Part shown: positions 1-8,660 of the stretch, in pieces
Layout: every line of letters starts with the position of its first letter
Position numbering within the stretch: position 1 is the stretch's first letter
NCBI RefSeq assembly: GCF_000308695.1
Contig: NZ_BAGG01000068.1
Location: forward strand, 62,001 to 126,000
Source: Nocardia takedensis NBRC 100417
GTDB lineage: Bacteria > Actinomycetota > Actinomycetes > Mycobacteriales > Mycobacteriaceae
Direction of reading: 5' to 3'
DNA length: 64,000 nt
Translations under genes and position numbers: made by a program
Notes under the pieces: generated by a model
Seen by the model: only the letters and a program-made list of their open reading frames with translations
Told to the model about the DNA's origin: nothing
Databases searched by the model: none

Positions 1-75
1 GTGTGACACCGCGGCGTACCGGGGTGTCGGCGAGCCCGGCATGTCGGACACAACGGTTACGGTGGGGGAGAAACA

Positions 76-102
76 ATGATCAACTCAGGGAGATCCGGTT
101 GA
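76..102 (+). CDS. possible 8-residue upstream ORF
   Basis: An ATG at 76 follows a very good Shine-Dalgarno (GGGGGAG, about 64-70). It opens an 8-codon frame (MINSGRSG) whose TGA overlaps the TTG start of the next gene as TTGA. This could be a coupling leader. It could also be the true N-terminus of the next gene, disconnected by a one-base change. The frame relationship is seen directly; the function is inferred. Confidence 0.35.
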   Translation: MINSGRSG

Positions 103-455
103 AAGCCGACTATCCATCGGGGTTTGCCATCGACGACATCACCGTTGGTTCGTTTGCTCACGGGTTCGGGACCACCGCCGACGGCAGGCCGTACGCCTTC
201 CGGACCGTGCGATCCACCCTGACGCTGGAGATCTACCGACCGGATCTGACCACCGACGTACCGGGGCCGGAGGATGTGGTCGCGGTGGCGCGGGCACGGG
301 TCACCGATGTCGACCTGGAGGACGAGCGCAGTGTCGTCGCGCTGGTCCGGGATATGATCCCCGACGCCGAAGCGGTCCGTACCGAATCGGCGAGGGACGT
401 CACGACCGTGCGCGCCCTGCTGGGGCGGATCGGATCCGTCATCGATGGTATGTAG
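99..455 (+). CDS. conserved hypothetical protein
   Basis: A soluble protein of about 118 residues that I cannot assign to a named family. It starts ADYPSGFAIDDITVGSFAHG and has no signal peptide or membrane segment. The frame is open further upstream, but codons before 99 look non-coding. The TTG at 99 has a fair Shine-Dalgarno (AGGGAG, 87-92) and overlaps the stop of the 8-codon upstream frame. Three bases separate its stop from the next gene (MTB12-like lipoprotein), so the two are probably co-transcribed. Bases 1-75 hold no recognisable gene. Confidence 0.6.
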   Translation: MKADYPSGFAIDDITVGSFAHGFGTTADGRPYAFRTVRSTLTLEIYRPDLTTDVPGPEDVVAVARARVTDVDLEDERSVVALVRDMIPDAEAVRTESARDVTTVRALLGRIGSVIDGM

Positions 456-461
456 GAAGTG

Positions 462-989
462 ATGCAAACCACACGACTGGTCCGTACCGTGCCCGCCGTC
501 CTGGCCGTGCTCGCCGTGCTGTGCGCCTGCGACTCCGGAACCGACGAGGCCTCGGTCGACGCCGCGCGCTCGCGGGCGAACGAGGCGCTGTCCTCCTCGG
601 TCGCCGCGTCCTCGAGCGCCGCGAACCGGCCGCTACCGACGGCCGCCGAACTCGACTCGCAGATCAAGCGCGCGCTCGATCCCGCGCTGCCCGACACCGA
701 GCGCACCGACCTCATCGAGGACGGCCAGGTGTTCCGCGAGGCGATCCCCGACATGTACAAGGCGTTGCAGGACAACCCGCAGGCGATCTACGGCGTCACC
801 GACCCGGTGTTCGACAACCGTGACGGCACCCTGACCGCCACCATGCGCCTGGACAAGGACGGCTCGGGCAAGGTGATCCGCACCACCGTCGTGCACTTCG
901 TGCTCATCGACGGCAAGTGGAAGATCTCCCGCACCGATCTGTGCGGAATCCTGCGGTCGGCCGACTACCGCACGCCCGCCTGCGGATAG
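462..989 (+). CDS. MTB12-like secreted lipoprotein
   Basis: About 175 residues. The N-terminus is a lipoprotein signal: basic MQTTRLVR, a hydrophobic run, then LCAC as a lipobox-like site. A Ser/Ala-rich spacer follows. The C-terminal domain (from about LPTAAELDSQI to the terminal Cys) has the pattern of the low-molecular-weight antigen MTB12 family of Mycobacterium and Nocardia, which is exported to the cell envelope and has no known enzymatic role. Two Cys near the end (DLCGIL and PACG) may form a disulphide. A GTG three bases upstream is an alternative start. It sits between the small protein at 99-455 and the MMPL transporter at 999. Confidence 0.75.
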   Translation: MQTTRLVRTVPAVLAVLAVLCACDSGTDEASVDAARSRANEALSSSVAASSSAANRPLPTAAELDSQIKRALDPALPDTERTDLIEDGQVFREAIPDMYKALQDNPQAIYGVTDPVFDNRDGTLTATMRLDKDGSGKVIRTTVVHFVLIDGKWKISRTDLCGILRSADYRTPACG

Positions 990-998
990 GCCCCCGAC

Positions 999-3140
999 GT
1001 GGTGCAGCAGCGCATTCCGCCGCGGACGTCGGAACAGCCTCCCCGCGCCGTGCATTCGGCCTCGCTGCGGTGGGGGCGCTTCGTGTATCGGCACCGGTAC
1101 GCGGTGCTCGCGGCCTGCCTGCTCGCCGTGGTCCTGTCCGGCCTCTACGGACGCGACCTGACCGGCAGGTTGACCCAGGAGGGCTGGTTCGACGAGACCA
1201 GCGAGTCGGTGGCCGCCTCGAAACTGGCCGACGCCACCTTCGGCCGCGACACCGACAGCGACCTGATCCTGGTCTACACCGCCCCCGAGGGCGGCACGGT
1301 CGACGATCCGCCGGTACGCGCGGCGGTCACCGGCGCGCTGGCCGACCTGCGTGAGCGCTACCCCGACCGGATCCTCAAGATCGACAGCTACTGGGACAGC
1401 CCGTTCGCCGCCAACGCCACCGACGCGGGACGCACCCACGCCTTCGCCAGCGTCGGACTGCACGGCGAGGGCACGGCCACCGTCGAGAACTACGCGGCCA
1501 TCGTCGACGACCTCGGCGTCGGCCCGCCCGGCACCGGCCCCGGCGGCACCACCGTCCAGGCCGCCGGACTGCAACCCATCCTCGCCGGTCTCAACACCGG
1601 TATGCAGGACGACATCCACCGCGCCGAACTCATCGCGCTGCCGTTGGTGGCGCTGCTGCTGTATTTCGTGTTCGGCGGCGTCATCGGCGCGCTGCTGCCG
1701 GTGCTCATCGGCGGCATGACCATCATGGGCACCGCGGGAATCATGCGCGGGCTCACCGGATTCATCGACGTCAACGTGTTCGCCAGTACCGTCATGACCT
1801 TGGTCAGCCTCGGCCTGGCCATCGACTACGGCCTGTTCACGGTGACCAGATTCCGGGAGGAACTCGCCGCGGGGCACAGCGTGGAGGAGGCCACCGCGCG
1901 CACCGTGGCCACCGCGGGACGCACGGTCGTGTTCTCGGCCGCGATCATCGCCACCAGCCTGGCCGCGCTGTTCATCTTCCCCAACGGCGTGCTGCGCTCG
2001 GTGCCCTACGGCGGCATCAGTTCGGTGCTGCTGGCCGCGCTGCTGTCGGTCAGCGCGCTGCCCGCCGCGTTGAGCATCGCCGGACGGCGCATCGACTTCC
2101 TGGGCTGGAAGCGGTTCTCCCGCACCAAGACCGAGGCGCAGATCGACGCGGGCTTCTTCTCCCGCCTCGCGCGCTGGGCGATGCGACGGCCGTGGGCGGT
2201 CACCATCCCGATCGTGCTGGCCTTGCTCGCGTTGGCGATCCCGTTCCGCCACATCGAATTCGGCGGCATCAGCGAGAAATACCTGGCCGCGGAGAATCCG
2301 GCGAGGATGGCCCAGGAAGATTTCGACGAACTGTTCCCGAGTTTCCGCACCGAACCGCTGAAACTCGTCGTCGTGGGCGCGACCCCACAGGAACTCGGCG
2401 ACATCCGCTACGAGGCCAACCAGATACCCGGACTGACCGGTCGATTCGAGCCCAGCGCCCCGACCGAGGACGGGGTCAACGTCCTCAACGCCGGACTCGC
2501 CGACAAACGCGACGCCGACCGGGTGATCGCCGCGCTGCGCGCCATTCCGGAACCGCCCGGCGTGGAGGTCATGGTCGCGGGTGTGCCCGCGCTCGAGCGC
2601 GACAGCATCAACGGACTGCTCGCCGGACTGCCGCTGCTGGTCGCGATCCTGGCCCTGGCGGCCGGGCTGCTGATGTTCGTGGCGTTCCGGTCGATCGTGC
2701 TCGCGGTCAAGGCCGTGGTCATGAGCGCGCTGAGCCTCGTCGCCACCCTCGGCATCCTGACCTGGATCTTCGTCGAGGGCCACGGCGCGGACCTGTTCCA
2801 CTTCACCCCCGGACCGCTCATGTTCGCCGTGTTGGCGCTGATCGTCACGGTGGTGTTCGGACTGTCCACCGACTACGAGGTGTTCCTGCTGTCCCGGGTC
2901 GCCGAAGCCCGCGCGGCCGGCGCGGACCCGCCCGAGGCCATCCGCTACGGCGTCGCGCACACCGGCGGGGTCATCACCTCGGCCGCCGCGATCCTGATCG
3001 TGGTGACCGGCGCGTTCGGCTTCTCCGATCTGGTGCTCATGAAATACATCGCCTACGGCATGATCGCGGCGCTGATCCTGGACGCCACCGTGATCCGCAT
3101 GCTGTTGACCCCGGCGGTCCTGAAACTCGTATGGCGCTGA
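999..3140 (+). CDS. MMPL family RND-type transporter
   Basis: A 713-residue protein with the duplicated RND/MMPL layout: TM1 near 34-52, a large extracytoplasmic loop to about 205, a TM2-6 bundle (about 208-360), TM7 near 395, a second loop to about 540, then TM8-12 to the end. The two proton-relay segments are visible: GLAIDYG near 270 and GLSTDYE near 620. The length matches the short YdfJ-like class, not MmpL3/MmpL11 (over 900 residues). It probably exports a lipid or small hydrophobic molecule; the substrate cannot be told. It starts 9 bases after the lipoprotein stop, so the two may act together in the envelope. Confidence 0.88.
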   Translation: MVQQRIPPRTSEQPPRAVHSASLRWGRFVYRHRYAVLAACLLAVVLSGLYGRDLTGRLTQEGWFDETSESVAASKLADATFGRDTDSDLILVYTAPEGGTVDDPPVRAAVTGALADLRERYPDRILKIDSYWDSPFAANATDAGRTHAFASVGLHGEGTATVENYAAIVDDLGVGPPGTGPGGTTVQAAGLQPILAGLNTGMQDDIHRAELIALPLVALLLYFVFGGVIGALLPVLIGGMTIMGTAGIMRGLTGFIDVNVFASTVMTLVSLGLAIDYGLFTVTRFREELAAGHSVEEATARTVATAGRTVVFSAAIIATSLAALFIFPNGVLRSVPYGGISSVLLAALLSVSALPAALSIAGRRIDFLGWKRFSRTKTEAQIDAGFFSRLARWAMRRPWAVTIPIVLALLALAIPFRHIEFGGISEKYLAAENPARMAQEDFDELFPSFRTEPLKLVVVGATPQELGDIRYEANQIPGLTGRFEPSAPTEDGVNVLNAGLADKRDADRVIAALRAIPEPPGVEVMVAGVPALERDSINGLLAGLPLLVAILALAAGLLMFVAFRSIVLAVKAVVMSALSLVATLGILTWIFVEGHGADLFHFTPGPLMFAVLALIVTVVFGLSTDYEVFLLSRVAEARAAGADPPEAIRYGVAHTGGVITSAAAILIVVTGAFGFSDLVLMKYIAYGMIAALILDATVIRMLLTPAVLKLVWR

Positions 3141-3296
3141 GGGGCGGAGACGCCGCCGGGCGATGTCGTCGCCGCGGTGCGCTCGGAGCAGGGGCGCGCG
3201 GCGATCACTCCCCGGGATGGTCCACGGCAGGCCGCGGACCGCGACCTGCTGGACCTGCCCGCCGAGAAGTATTACGGCGCGGGCCGCGACTCGGCG

Positions 3297-4163
3297 TCAG
3301 CCGCGGCGGGGGAGGACCAACTGCGCGCCGGTCACCGGATGGTCGATGACCTCGACCGGGTGCTGATACACCCGGCTGAGCAGGTCCCCGGTGAGGACTT
3401 CGCGCGGAGGTCCGTCGGCGGCGACCCGCCCGTCCTCGAGGACGGCGACCCGGTCGGCGTAGGCGGCGGCGAGCCCGAGATCGTGCAGCACCACCACGAC
3501 GGCGGACCCAGCGGCGGCGCGCTCGGCGGCCAAGCGCAGCACCGCTTCTTGGTGGCCCAGATCCAGGGCGGCGGTCGGTTCGTCCAAGAGCAGGGTGTCG
3601 GTGTCCTGGGCCAGGACCCGGGCCAGCGCGACCCGCGCGCGTTCGCCGCCGGACAGCGTCGGGAACGAGCGCGCGGACAGATGCGTGACGTCCGCGGCCG
3701 CCAACGCGGCGTCGACGGCCTGCTCGTCGTGTTCGGCGCGGACGGTGCGCACCCACGGCGCGCGCCCCATCGCGACGACCTCGCGCGCGGTGAACGGGAA
3801 TCCGACCGTGTGGCTCTGCGGCAGCACCGCCCGGCGGCGCGCCATGTCCAACGGGGTCCAGTGTTCGAGCGAGCGCCCGTCCAACTCGACGGTGCCGTCG
3901 GTCGGCGGCAGTTCCCCGGCGAGCGCGGCCAGCAGCGTCGACTTGCCCGCGCCGTTCGGCCCGACCAGGGCCACCACCTGACCGGCGACCACCTCGAAGT
4001 CGACGGAGTCCAGCACCCGCCGCGCCGGAACCCCCGCGCCGCCGCGCCGTTCGATCCCGACACCGACAGCGCGCAACGTCACCGTCCCGCGCTCCGGTGT
4101 CGCCGGCGGTTCGTGCACGCGCCCGAGCGCGGTGCTGATCCCGCGCACGACTCCGGTCACCAC
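3297..4163 (-). CDS. hmuV: haem ABC transporter ATP-binding protein
   Basis: A 288-residue ABC ATPase that powers haem import with HmuTU. Visible motifs: Walker A GPNGAGKST (68-76), Q-loop Gln near 116, signature LSGGE (170-174), Walker B LLLDEP (191-196) and H-loop His227. The FecE/HmuV-like sequence and its place behind the permease and binding-protein genes support the name. The GTG start at 4163 leaves about 80 bases after hmuU; a start further downstream is possible because the first 40 residues are not conserved-looking. It converges with the MMPL gene across about 155 bases with no clear terminator. Confidence 0.88.
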   Translation of the reverse strand: MVTGVVRGISTALGRVHEPPATPERGTVTLRAVGVGIERRGGAGVPARRVLDSVDFEVVAGQVVALVGPNGAGKSTLLAALAGELPPTDGTVELDGRSLEHWTPLDMARRRAVLPQSHTVGFPFTAREVVAMGRAPWVRTVRAEHDEQAVDAALAAADVTHLSARSFPTLSGGERARVALARVLAQDTDTLLLDEPTAALDLGHQEAVLRLAAERAAAGSAVVVVLHDLGLAAAYADRVAVLEDGRVAADGPPREVLTGDLLSRVYQHPVEVIDHPVTGAQLVLPRRG

Positions 4164-4242
4164 GCCGACCCTCCGATGTTCTCGTGACGGCCCGTGGACC
4201 CGGCGCAGCGTTCGCAGGAGGCCGTTGTCTTCGATCTCCCGC

Positions 4243-5373
4243 TCATGCCCACCCGCCCGAGCGCGCGCGGGTGCGGCGCAGCAGCCAGAAGAAGAACGGG
4301 CCGCCGATGAGGGAGGTCAGCATGCCCAGGGGCAGATCCGCGTTGTCGACCAGCGACCGCGCGGCCACGTCGGCGACGAGCAGGACGACCGCGCCGAGGA
4401 TCGCGCTGAGCGGGACCAGGACGCGGTGCGCGGGACCGACCAACATCCGCACCACGTGCGGGACGATCAGGCCGACGAACAGGATGATGCCGGTGAAGGC
4501 GACGCCCGCGGTGGTGAGCACCGCCACGATGACGATCACGGTGCGGCGCAACCGTTCCACGTCGACGCCGAGGTGCCGGGCCGCGGATTCGCCCAGCGCG
4601 AGCAGATCCAGTCGGGAGGCGACCAGCACGGCCGCGCCGATGCCGAGCGCGGCGAGCGGTGCCACCACCCAGACCGACTGCCAGGTGGCGCCGTTGAGGC
4701 TGCCCAACTGCCAGAACACGATCTGGTCGCGGGCGGCGGGGGAGGCGACGAACAGCAGGAACGCGATGAGCCCGCCCGCGAAGGCATTGATCGCGACACC
4801 GGTCAGCACCAGCGTCACGACTTCGGTGCGGCCGTTGGCGCGCGAGAGCAGATACACCAGCGCGGTGGTGAACAGGCCCGCGGCGAACGCGGCGGCCGCG
4901 ATCGACCAGGCCGCGACGAACGCGCCGCCGATCACGATGACCGTACCCGCGCCGACCGCCGCGCCCGCCGACACGCCGATGACGCCCGGTTCGGCGAGCG
5001 GATTGGCGAAGACTCCTTGCAGCAGCGCCCCCGCGGTGGCCAGCGCCGCGCCGACGAGCACCGCGAGCAGGACGCGGGGAAAACGCACCTCCCACAGCGT
5101 CACCTCGCCCGCGGGGTGCGCGGGCAGCGGACCCCAGTCCAGCCCGATGCGGTGGGCGACGCTGCCCGCGACCTCGAGCGGTGTGGTCGGCACCTGACCG
5201 ATGGCCGCGGAGGCCAGGGCCAGCAGGATCAGCACGGCGATCGAGACGGCGAACACGAGCGTGACGCGGGTCCGGCCGCGCGAGGCGGGCGCGGGCGGAG
5301 GCGACGGGGGAGGGTCCTTCGTGATCCGCTCCGGGGCCGGCGCGCTCGACCCGCCCGCGGCGGAGTCGATCAT
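4243..5373 (-). CDS. hmuU: haem ABC transporter permease (FecCD family)
   Basis: A 376-residue FecCD-type permease. A cytoplasmic Pro-rich N-terminus of about 40 residues is followed by roughly ten membrane helices. The conserved segment GVIGVSAGAAVGAG and the ATPase-contact region near VFWQLGSLNGATW are typical of iron-complex and haem importers. The ATG overlaps the hmuT stop (ATGA), so translation is probably coupled. It forms the membrane channel between lipoprotein HmuT and ATPase HmuV. Confidence 0.9.
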   Translation of the reverse strand: MIDSAAGGSSAPAPERITKDPPPSPPPAPASRGRTRVTLVFAVSIAVLILLALASAAIGQVPTTPLEVAGSVAHRIGLDWGPLPAHPAGEVTLWEVRFPRVLLAVLVGAALATAGALLQGVFANPLAEPGVIGVSAGAAVGAGTVIVIGGAFVAAWSIAAAAFAAGLFTTALVYLLSRANGRTEVVTLVLTGVAINAFAGGLIAFLLFVASPAARDQIVFWQLGSLNGATWQSVWVVAPLAALGIGAAVLVASRLDLLALGESAARHLGVDVERLRRTVIVIVAVLTTAGVAFTGIILFVGLIVPHVVRMLVGPAHRVLVPLSAILGAVVLLVADVAARSLVDNADLPLGMLTSLIGGPFFFWLLRRTRARSGGWA

Positions 5374-6440
5374 GCGGGTTTCGTCCCGTACACGGCTTCG
5401 CTGAGCGCCGCGATGACGCGTCCGGTGTTGGGCCCGAAGCTGAGCAGGACGGCATCGGACATGTCGACCACCCGCTTGTTCTTGCCCGCGGGCGTCTGGG
5501 CGATGCCGGGGATCTTCTCGAGTCCGTCGACGCCGCCGACGGATTTCAGCCCGTCGGTCATCACCAGCAGGACGTCGGGGGCCGCGCCGATCATCGCCTC
5601 GGAGGTGATGGCGGTGAACGGTTCGGTGAGTCCGGCCACTTCGCCCGCGTCGCGCGCGCCGAGGGCGGCGATGAGCGCGTCGGCCCCGGAATTCGGGCCC
5701 GCCATCATGGTGATCGCGGTGCTGCGCAGGTAGAGGAACGCGATGGTGAGCCGCGGGTCCTGCGGGGGCACGGCGGCGCTCGCGGCGGCGATCTCGTCAC
5801 TGGTGCGCTGGGCCAACGCCTTGCCCGCCGCCGGTACGCCGAGCGCGTTCGCGACCGCCTCGATCTGCGGTCCGACGCCGTCCATCGTGCGCTTGGGGTC
5901 GAAGTAGACGACCGTGACGCCCGCTGAACGCAGTTGTTCCTGTACGGCCGGTGTCGCGGTGGTGGTGTCGGTGAGGAAGACCGTGGGCCGCAGCGCCAGC
6001 ACCGATTCGATGTTGAGCGACCCGTTGCCGCCCGCCACGTTCGGGACGTTCTGCACGGCGGGGAACGCGGCGGCGGTGCTGCGCCCGACCAGGTTCGGGC
6101 CGAGGCCGAGCGCGTACACGGTCTGGGCGAGGGTGCCGTAGCGGTCGACCGCGATGATCCGGTCGGCGGAGGCGACCGTCACCTGCGCGCCGTCGAAGGA
6201 CCGCACCGTGGCGGGCAGCGCGGGCGTGGGCGCGGGGCCGATCGGGACCGGATCGGTGTTGGCCAGCGTCGCGGTCGACTGGCCCGCCTGCCCCGACGCG
6301 CTCGACTCCTCGCCGCCCCCGCAGGCGACAACGCCCACCAGCAGCGCGGCGAGCAACGCGAACAGCGGCAGGGCACGCCGGGAACGGGCGCGCCGCCACC
6401 GCGCGGAAACCGATGAAACGCCGAGACTCGCACTCCTCAT
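5370..6440 (-). CDS. hmuT: haem-binding lipoprotein
   Basis: About 356 residues, the cell-surface haem receptor of HmuTUV. A basic N-terminus and hydrophobic stretch lead to a lipobox VVAC followed by GGGEESS. The rest is a class III periplasmic-binding fold (IIAVDRYGTLAQTVYALGLG, later NIESVLALRPTVFLTD) as in corynebacterial HmuT. The ATG at 6440 was chosen because the putative iron box lies right at and upstream of it. An in-frame ATG at 6464 overlaps the aldo/keto reductase stop (ATGA) and would give eight more residues. The stop overlaps hmuU. Confidence 0.85.
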   Translation of the reverse strand: MRSASLGVSSVSARWRRARSRRALPLFALLAALLVGVVACGGGEESSASGQAGQSTATLANTDPVPIGPAPTPALPATVRSFDGAQVTVASADRIIAVDRYGTLAQTVYALGLGPNLVGRSTAAAFPAVQNVPNVAGGNGSLNIESVLALRPTVFLTDTTTATPAVQEQLRSAGVTVVYFDPKRTMDGVGPQIEAVANALGVPAAGKALAQRTSDEIAAASAAVPPQDPRLTIAFLYLRSTAITMMAGPNSGADALIAALGARDAGEVAGLTEPFTAITSEAMIGAAPDVLLVMTDGLKSVGGVDGLEKIPGIAQTPAGKNKRVVDMSDAVLLSFGPNTGRVIAALSEAVYGTKPA

Positions 6441-6454
6441 GAAGGCAAGCCTAA
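6436..6454. promoter_or_regulatory. degenerate IdeR/DtxR iron-box-like site
   Basis: Read on the minus strand the site is TTAGGCTTGCCTTCATGAG. It matches the DtxR/IdeR consensus (TTAGGTTAGGCTAACCTAA) at about 11 of 19 positions, nearly all in the left half. It overlaps the hmuT ATG at 6440. DtxR-family repression of hmu genes under iron excess is known in corynebacteria; here it is inferred from position and a half-site match. Confidence 0.4.
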
Positions 6455-6460
6455 TCCGCG

Positions 6461-7429
6461 TCATTGCGCGCGTGCGCTCACGTCGTCCAGCGCCGCCGCG
6501 ATGGCACGGGGCAGTTCCAGCGTCTCGGCCGCCATGATCCCCGTCAGCTGGCCGATGTCGCGCGCGCCGACGATCATGCTGACGATGCTCGGGCGGTCGC
6601 GAATCCAGGCCAGCGCCACCGCCAGCGGCGAGGTGCCCAATCCGTCGGCGGCCGTGACCAGGGCGTCGACGACGCGGGTGGCCCGGTCGTCGAGTCGGTG
6701 GCTGATCTCCTCGGCGGTGGCCTCGTCCGCGCCGCGCGAATCCGCGGGCACGCCGTCGCGGTACTTGCCGGTGAGGATGCCGCCCGCCAGCGGTGCGGTG
6801 GCGATCACACCGACGCCGTGATGTCGCGCGGCGGGCACGAAATCCACTTCGGCCGCTCGCGCCAGCAGCGAATACGGGGTCTGGGCGACCACGACCGGCG
6901 CGGTGGCGGCCAGACTGGCCAACTGCCAGGCGCGAAAACCGCTGACACCGGTGTAGCGCACCCGGCCCGACCGCACCGCGTAGTCCAGGGTGGCGGCGAT
7001 CTCCTCGAGCGGGGTGCGCGGGTCCCAGGCGGCCACGGTCCAGATGTCGAGGTGGTCGGTGCCCAGTTCCAGCAGGGTCCGGTCGAGTTGGCGCAGCAGG
7101 GTGCGGCGCGAGGCGTCGACCGTGGGCCGGATCGGTTCGGGCGTCGGAATTCCGGAGTCGAGCGAGGGCGCGTGCACCACGACGCCCGCACTGCCGGACA
7201 ACACGATCTCGTCGCGGCTCACGATGTCGCCGAGCAGATCGGCGAGGATGCGCTGGGCCGCGCCGCCCGCGTAGGCGGGGGAGGTCTCCACGAGCGTGCC
7301 GCCCGCTTCGGCGAACGCGATGAGCTGTCCCGCCGCGTCGTCCGGATCGGTGTGCGTCCCCCAGGTGTGGGTCGCCAAACCGATCCGGGACACCCGTAGG
7401 CCGCTGTGGCCGACCGTCCGCTGTTCCAT
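6461..7429 (-). CDS. aldo/keto reductase
   Basis: A 322-residue soluble NADPH-dependent oxidoreductase of the aldo/keto reductase superfamily (TIM barrel). It begins MEQRTVGHSGLRVSRIGLAT. The active-site region reads VETSPAYAGG, with the catalytic Tyr. Later segments are DHLDIWTVAAWD and VVVAQTPYSLL, and the C-terminal cofactor region is IRDRPSIVSMIVGARDIGQL. The substrate is unknown. Its TGA is in ATGA overlap with an alternative hmuT start, so it may head or share the hmu transcript, perhaps by chance of arrangement. Confidence 0.85.
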   Translation of the reverse strand: MEQRTVGHSGLRVSRIGLATHTWGTHTDPDDAAGQLIAFAEAGGTLVETSPAYAGGAAQRILADLLGDIVSRDEIVLSGSAGVVVHAPSLDSGIPTPEPIRPTVDASRRTLLRQLDRTLLELGTDHLDIWTVAAWDPRTPLEEIAATLDYAVRSGRVRYTGVSGFRAWQLASLAATAPVVVAQTPYSLLARAAEVDFVPAARHHGVGVIATAPLAGGILTGKYRDGVPADSRGADEATAEEISHRLDDRATRVVDALVTAADGLGTSPLAVALAWIRDRPSIVSMIVGARDIGQLTGIMAAETLELPRAIAAALDDVSARAQ

Positions 7430-7660
7430 CACCGCGTCCGCGCATTCGTCACGCCGCTCAGCGTAGTGTGCCGGGCCGGCCCCGTGCCGGACCCGGCCGT
7501 CGCCGCGTGCGGTGAGCCTGTACTGTCGCTGCGGGATTGCGGTGGTTCGACGCCGTTCCGTTCCGGTGCCGGGCCAATTGCCCTCTCGGAACGGACGTTT
7601 CGGACCACCCGGTAGAACGGGTGCGGCACGCGGCGCACCGTGCGCGACGGAGGAGGGCAA

Positions 7661-8608
7661 GTGGGCGAGTCGATGACCTGGATACAGGCGTTGGTACTGG
7701 GTCTGGTGCAGGGGCTCACCGAGTTCCTTCCGGTCTCCTCCTCCGGTCATCTGCGCATCGTGTCCTCGGTGTTCTTCGGCGACGACGCGGGCGCGTCGTT
7801 CACCGCCGTCACCCAGTTGGGCACCGAACTGGCCGTGCTGGTCTACTTCGCCAAGGACATCGTGCGGATCGTGAAGGCGTGGTTCACCACACTGCTGCTG
7901 CGGATACGGGAGCGCTCGGGCGTCGAGGTGCCGTTGGCCGAACAGCCCACCCGCCGCCTGCCCGTCGTCACCGGTGACTACGCCGCCGACTTCGCCCGCG
8001 ACGAGGACGCCCAGCGCGAATTGGACTACCGCGTCGGCTGGTACGTCATCATCGCCACCATCCCGATCGGCGTGCTCGGCTTCCTGTTCAAGGACGAGAT
8101 CCGCACCGGGGCGCGCAATCTGTGGCTGGTCTCGGCGATGCTGATCGGCTTCGCGCTGGTGATCGCCGCCGCCGAGCACTACGGCCGCAAGTCGCGTCCG
8201 ATCGAACAGCTCACCACCCGCGACGGCCTGGTCATGGGTTTCGCGCAGTGCCTCGCGCTGATCCCCGGCGTGTCGCGCTCCGGCGCGACGTCCTCGGCGG
8301 GCCTGTTCCTGGGTCTGGAACGCGAAGCCGCGGTGCGGTTCTCGTTCCTGCTCGCGATCCCGGCGGTCACCGCCTCGGGTCTGTTCAGCCTGCCCGACGC
8401 GTTCGAGCCCGCCGGTGAGGGACTCAACGCCAGCGGACCGCAGTTGCTGGTCGCGACGGTGCTGGCCTTCGTCGTCGGCTACGCCTCGGTGGCGTGGCTG
8501 CTGAAATTCGTGGCGCGCCATTCGCTGAACTGGTTCGTCGGCTACCGGATCGTGCTGGGGCTGACGGTCATGGGTCTGCTTGCCACCGGGGTGGTGTCGG
8601 CGACGTGA
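7661..8608 (+). CDS. uppP: undecaprenyl-diphosphatase
   Basis: About 315 residues. It dephosphorylates undecaprenyl diphosphate in the membrane to recycle the lipid carrier for peptidoglycan and arabinogalactan; it is also called BacA (bacitracin resistance). The two family signatures are present: EFLPVSSSGHL (residues 21-31) and PGVSRSG (from about 202), with roughly eight membrane helices. The GTG at 7661 is preferred over an in-frame GTG at 7640 because GGAGGAGG lies just upstream of it. The charged insert between helices 2 and 3 is longer than in E. coli but usual for actinobacteria. Confidence 0.93.
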   Translation: MGESMTWIQALVLGLVQGLTEFLPVSSSGHLRIVSSVFFGDDAGASFTAVTQLGTELAVLVYFAKDIVRIVKAWFTTLLLRIRERSGVEVPLAEQPTRRLPVVTGDYAADFARDEDAQRELDYRVGWYVIIATIPIGVLGFLFKDEIRTGARNLWLVSAMLIGFALVIAAAEHYGRKSRPIEQLTTRDGLVMGFAQCLALIPGVSRSGATSSAGLFLGLEREAAVRFSFLLAIPAVTASGLFSLPDAFEPAGEGLNASGPQLLVATVLAFVVGYASVAWLLKFVARHSLNWFVGYRIVLGLTVMGLLATGVVSAT

Positions 8609-8660
8609 ACGACGCCACCGCGCCCCGTCCCCACCGCACCGCGACGACTAGGCTGAACCG

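Noticed and set aside
633..2960. A 775-codon minus-strand frame over the lipoprotein and MMPL genes
   Set aside because: Low-complexity Gly/Arg/Gln translation; shadow of the MMPL gene.
3141..3296. In-frame continuation after the MMPL stop reading DLLDLPAEKYYGAG
   Set aside because: It looks a little coding-like but has no start, no ribosome site, and runs into antisense of hmuV. Does not resemble an MMPL C-terminus.
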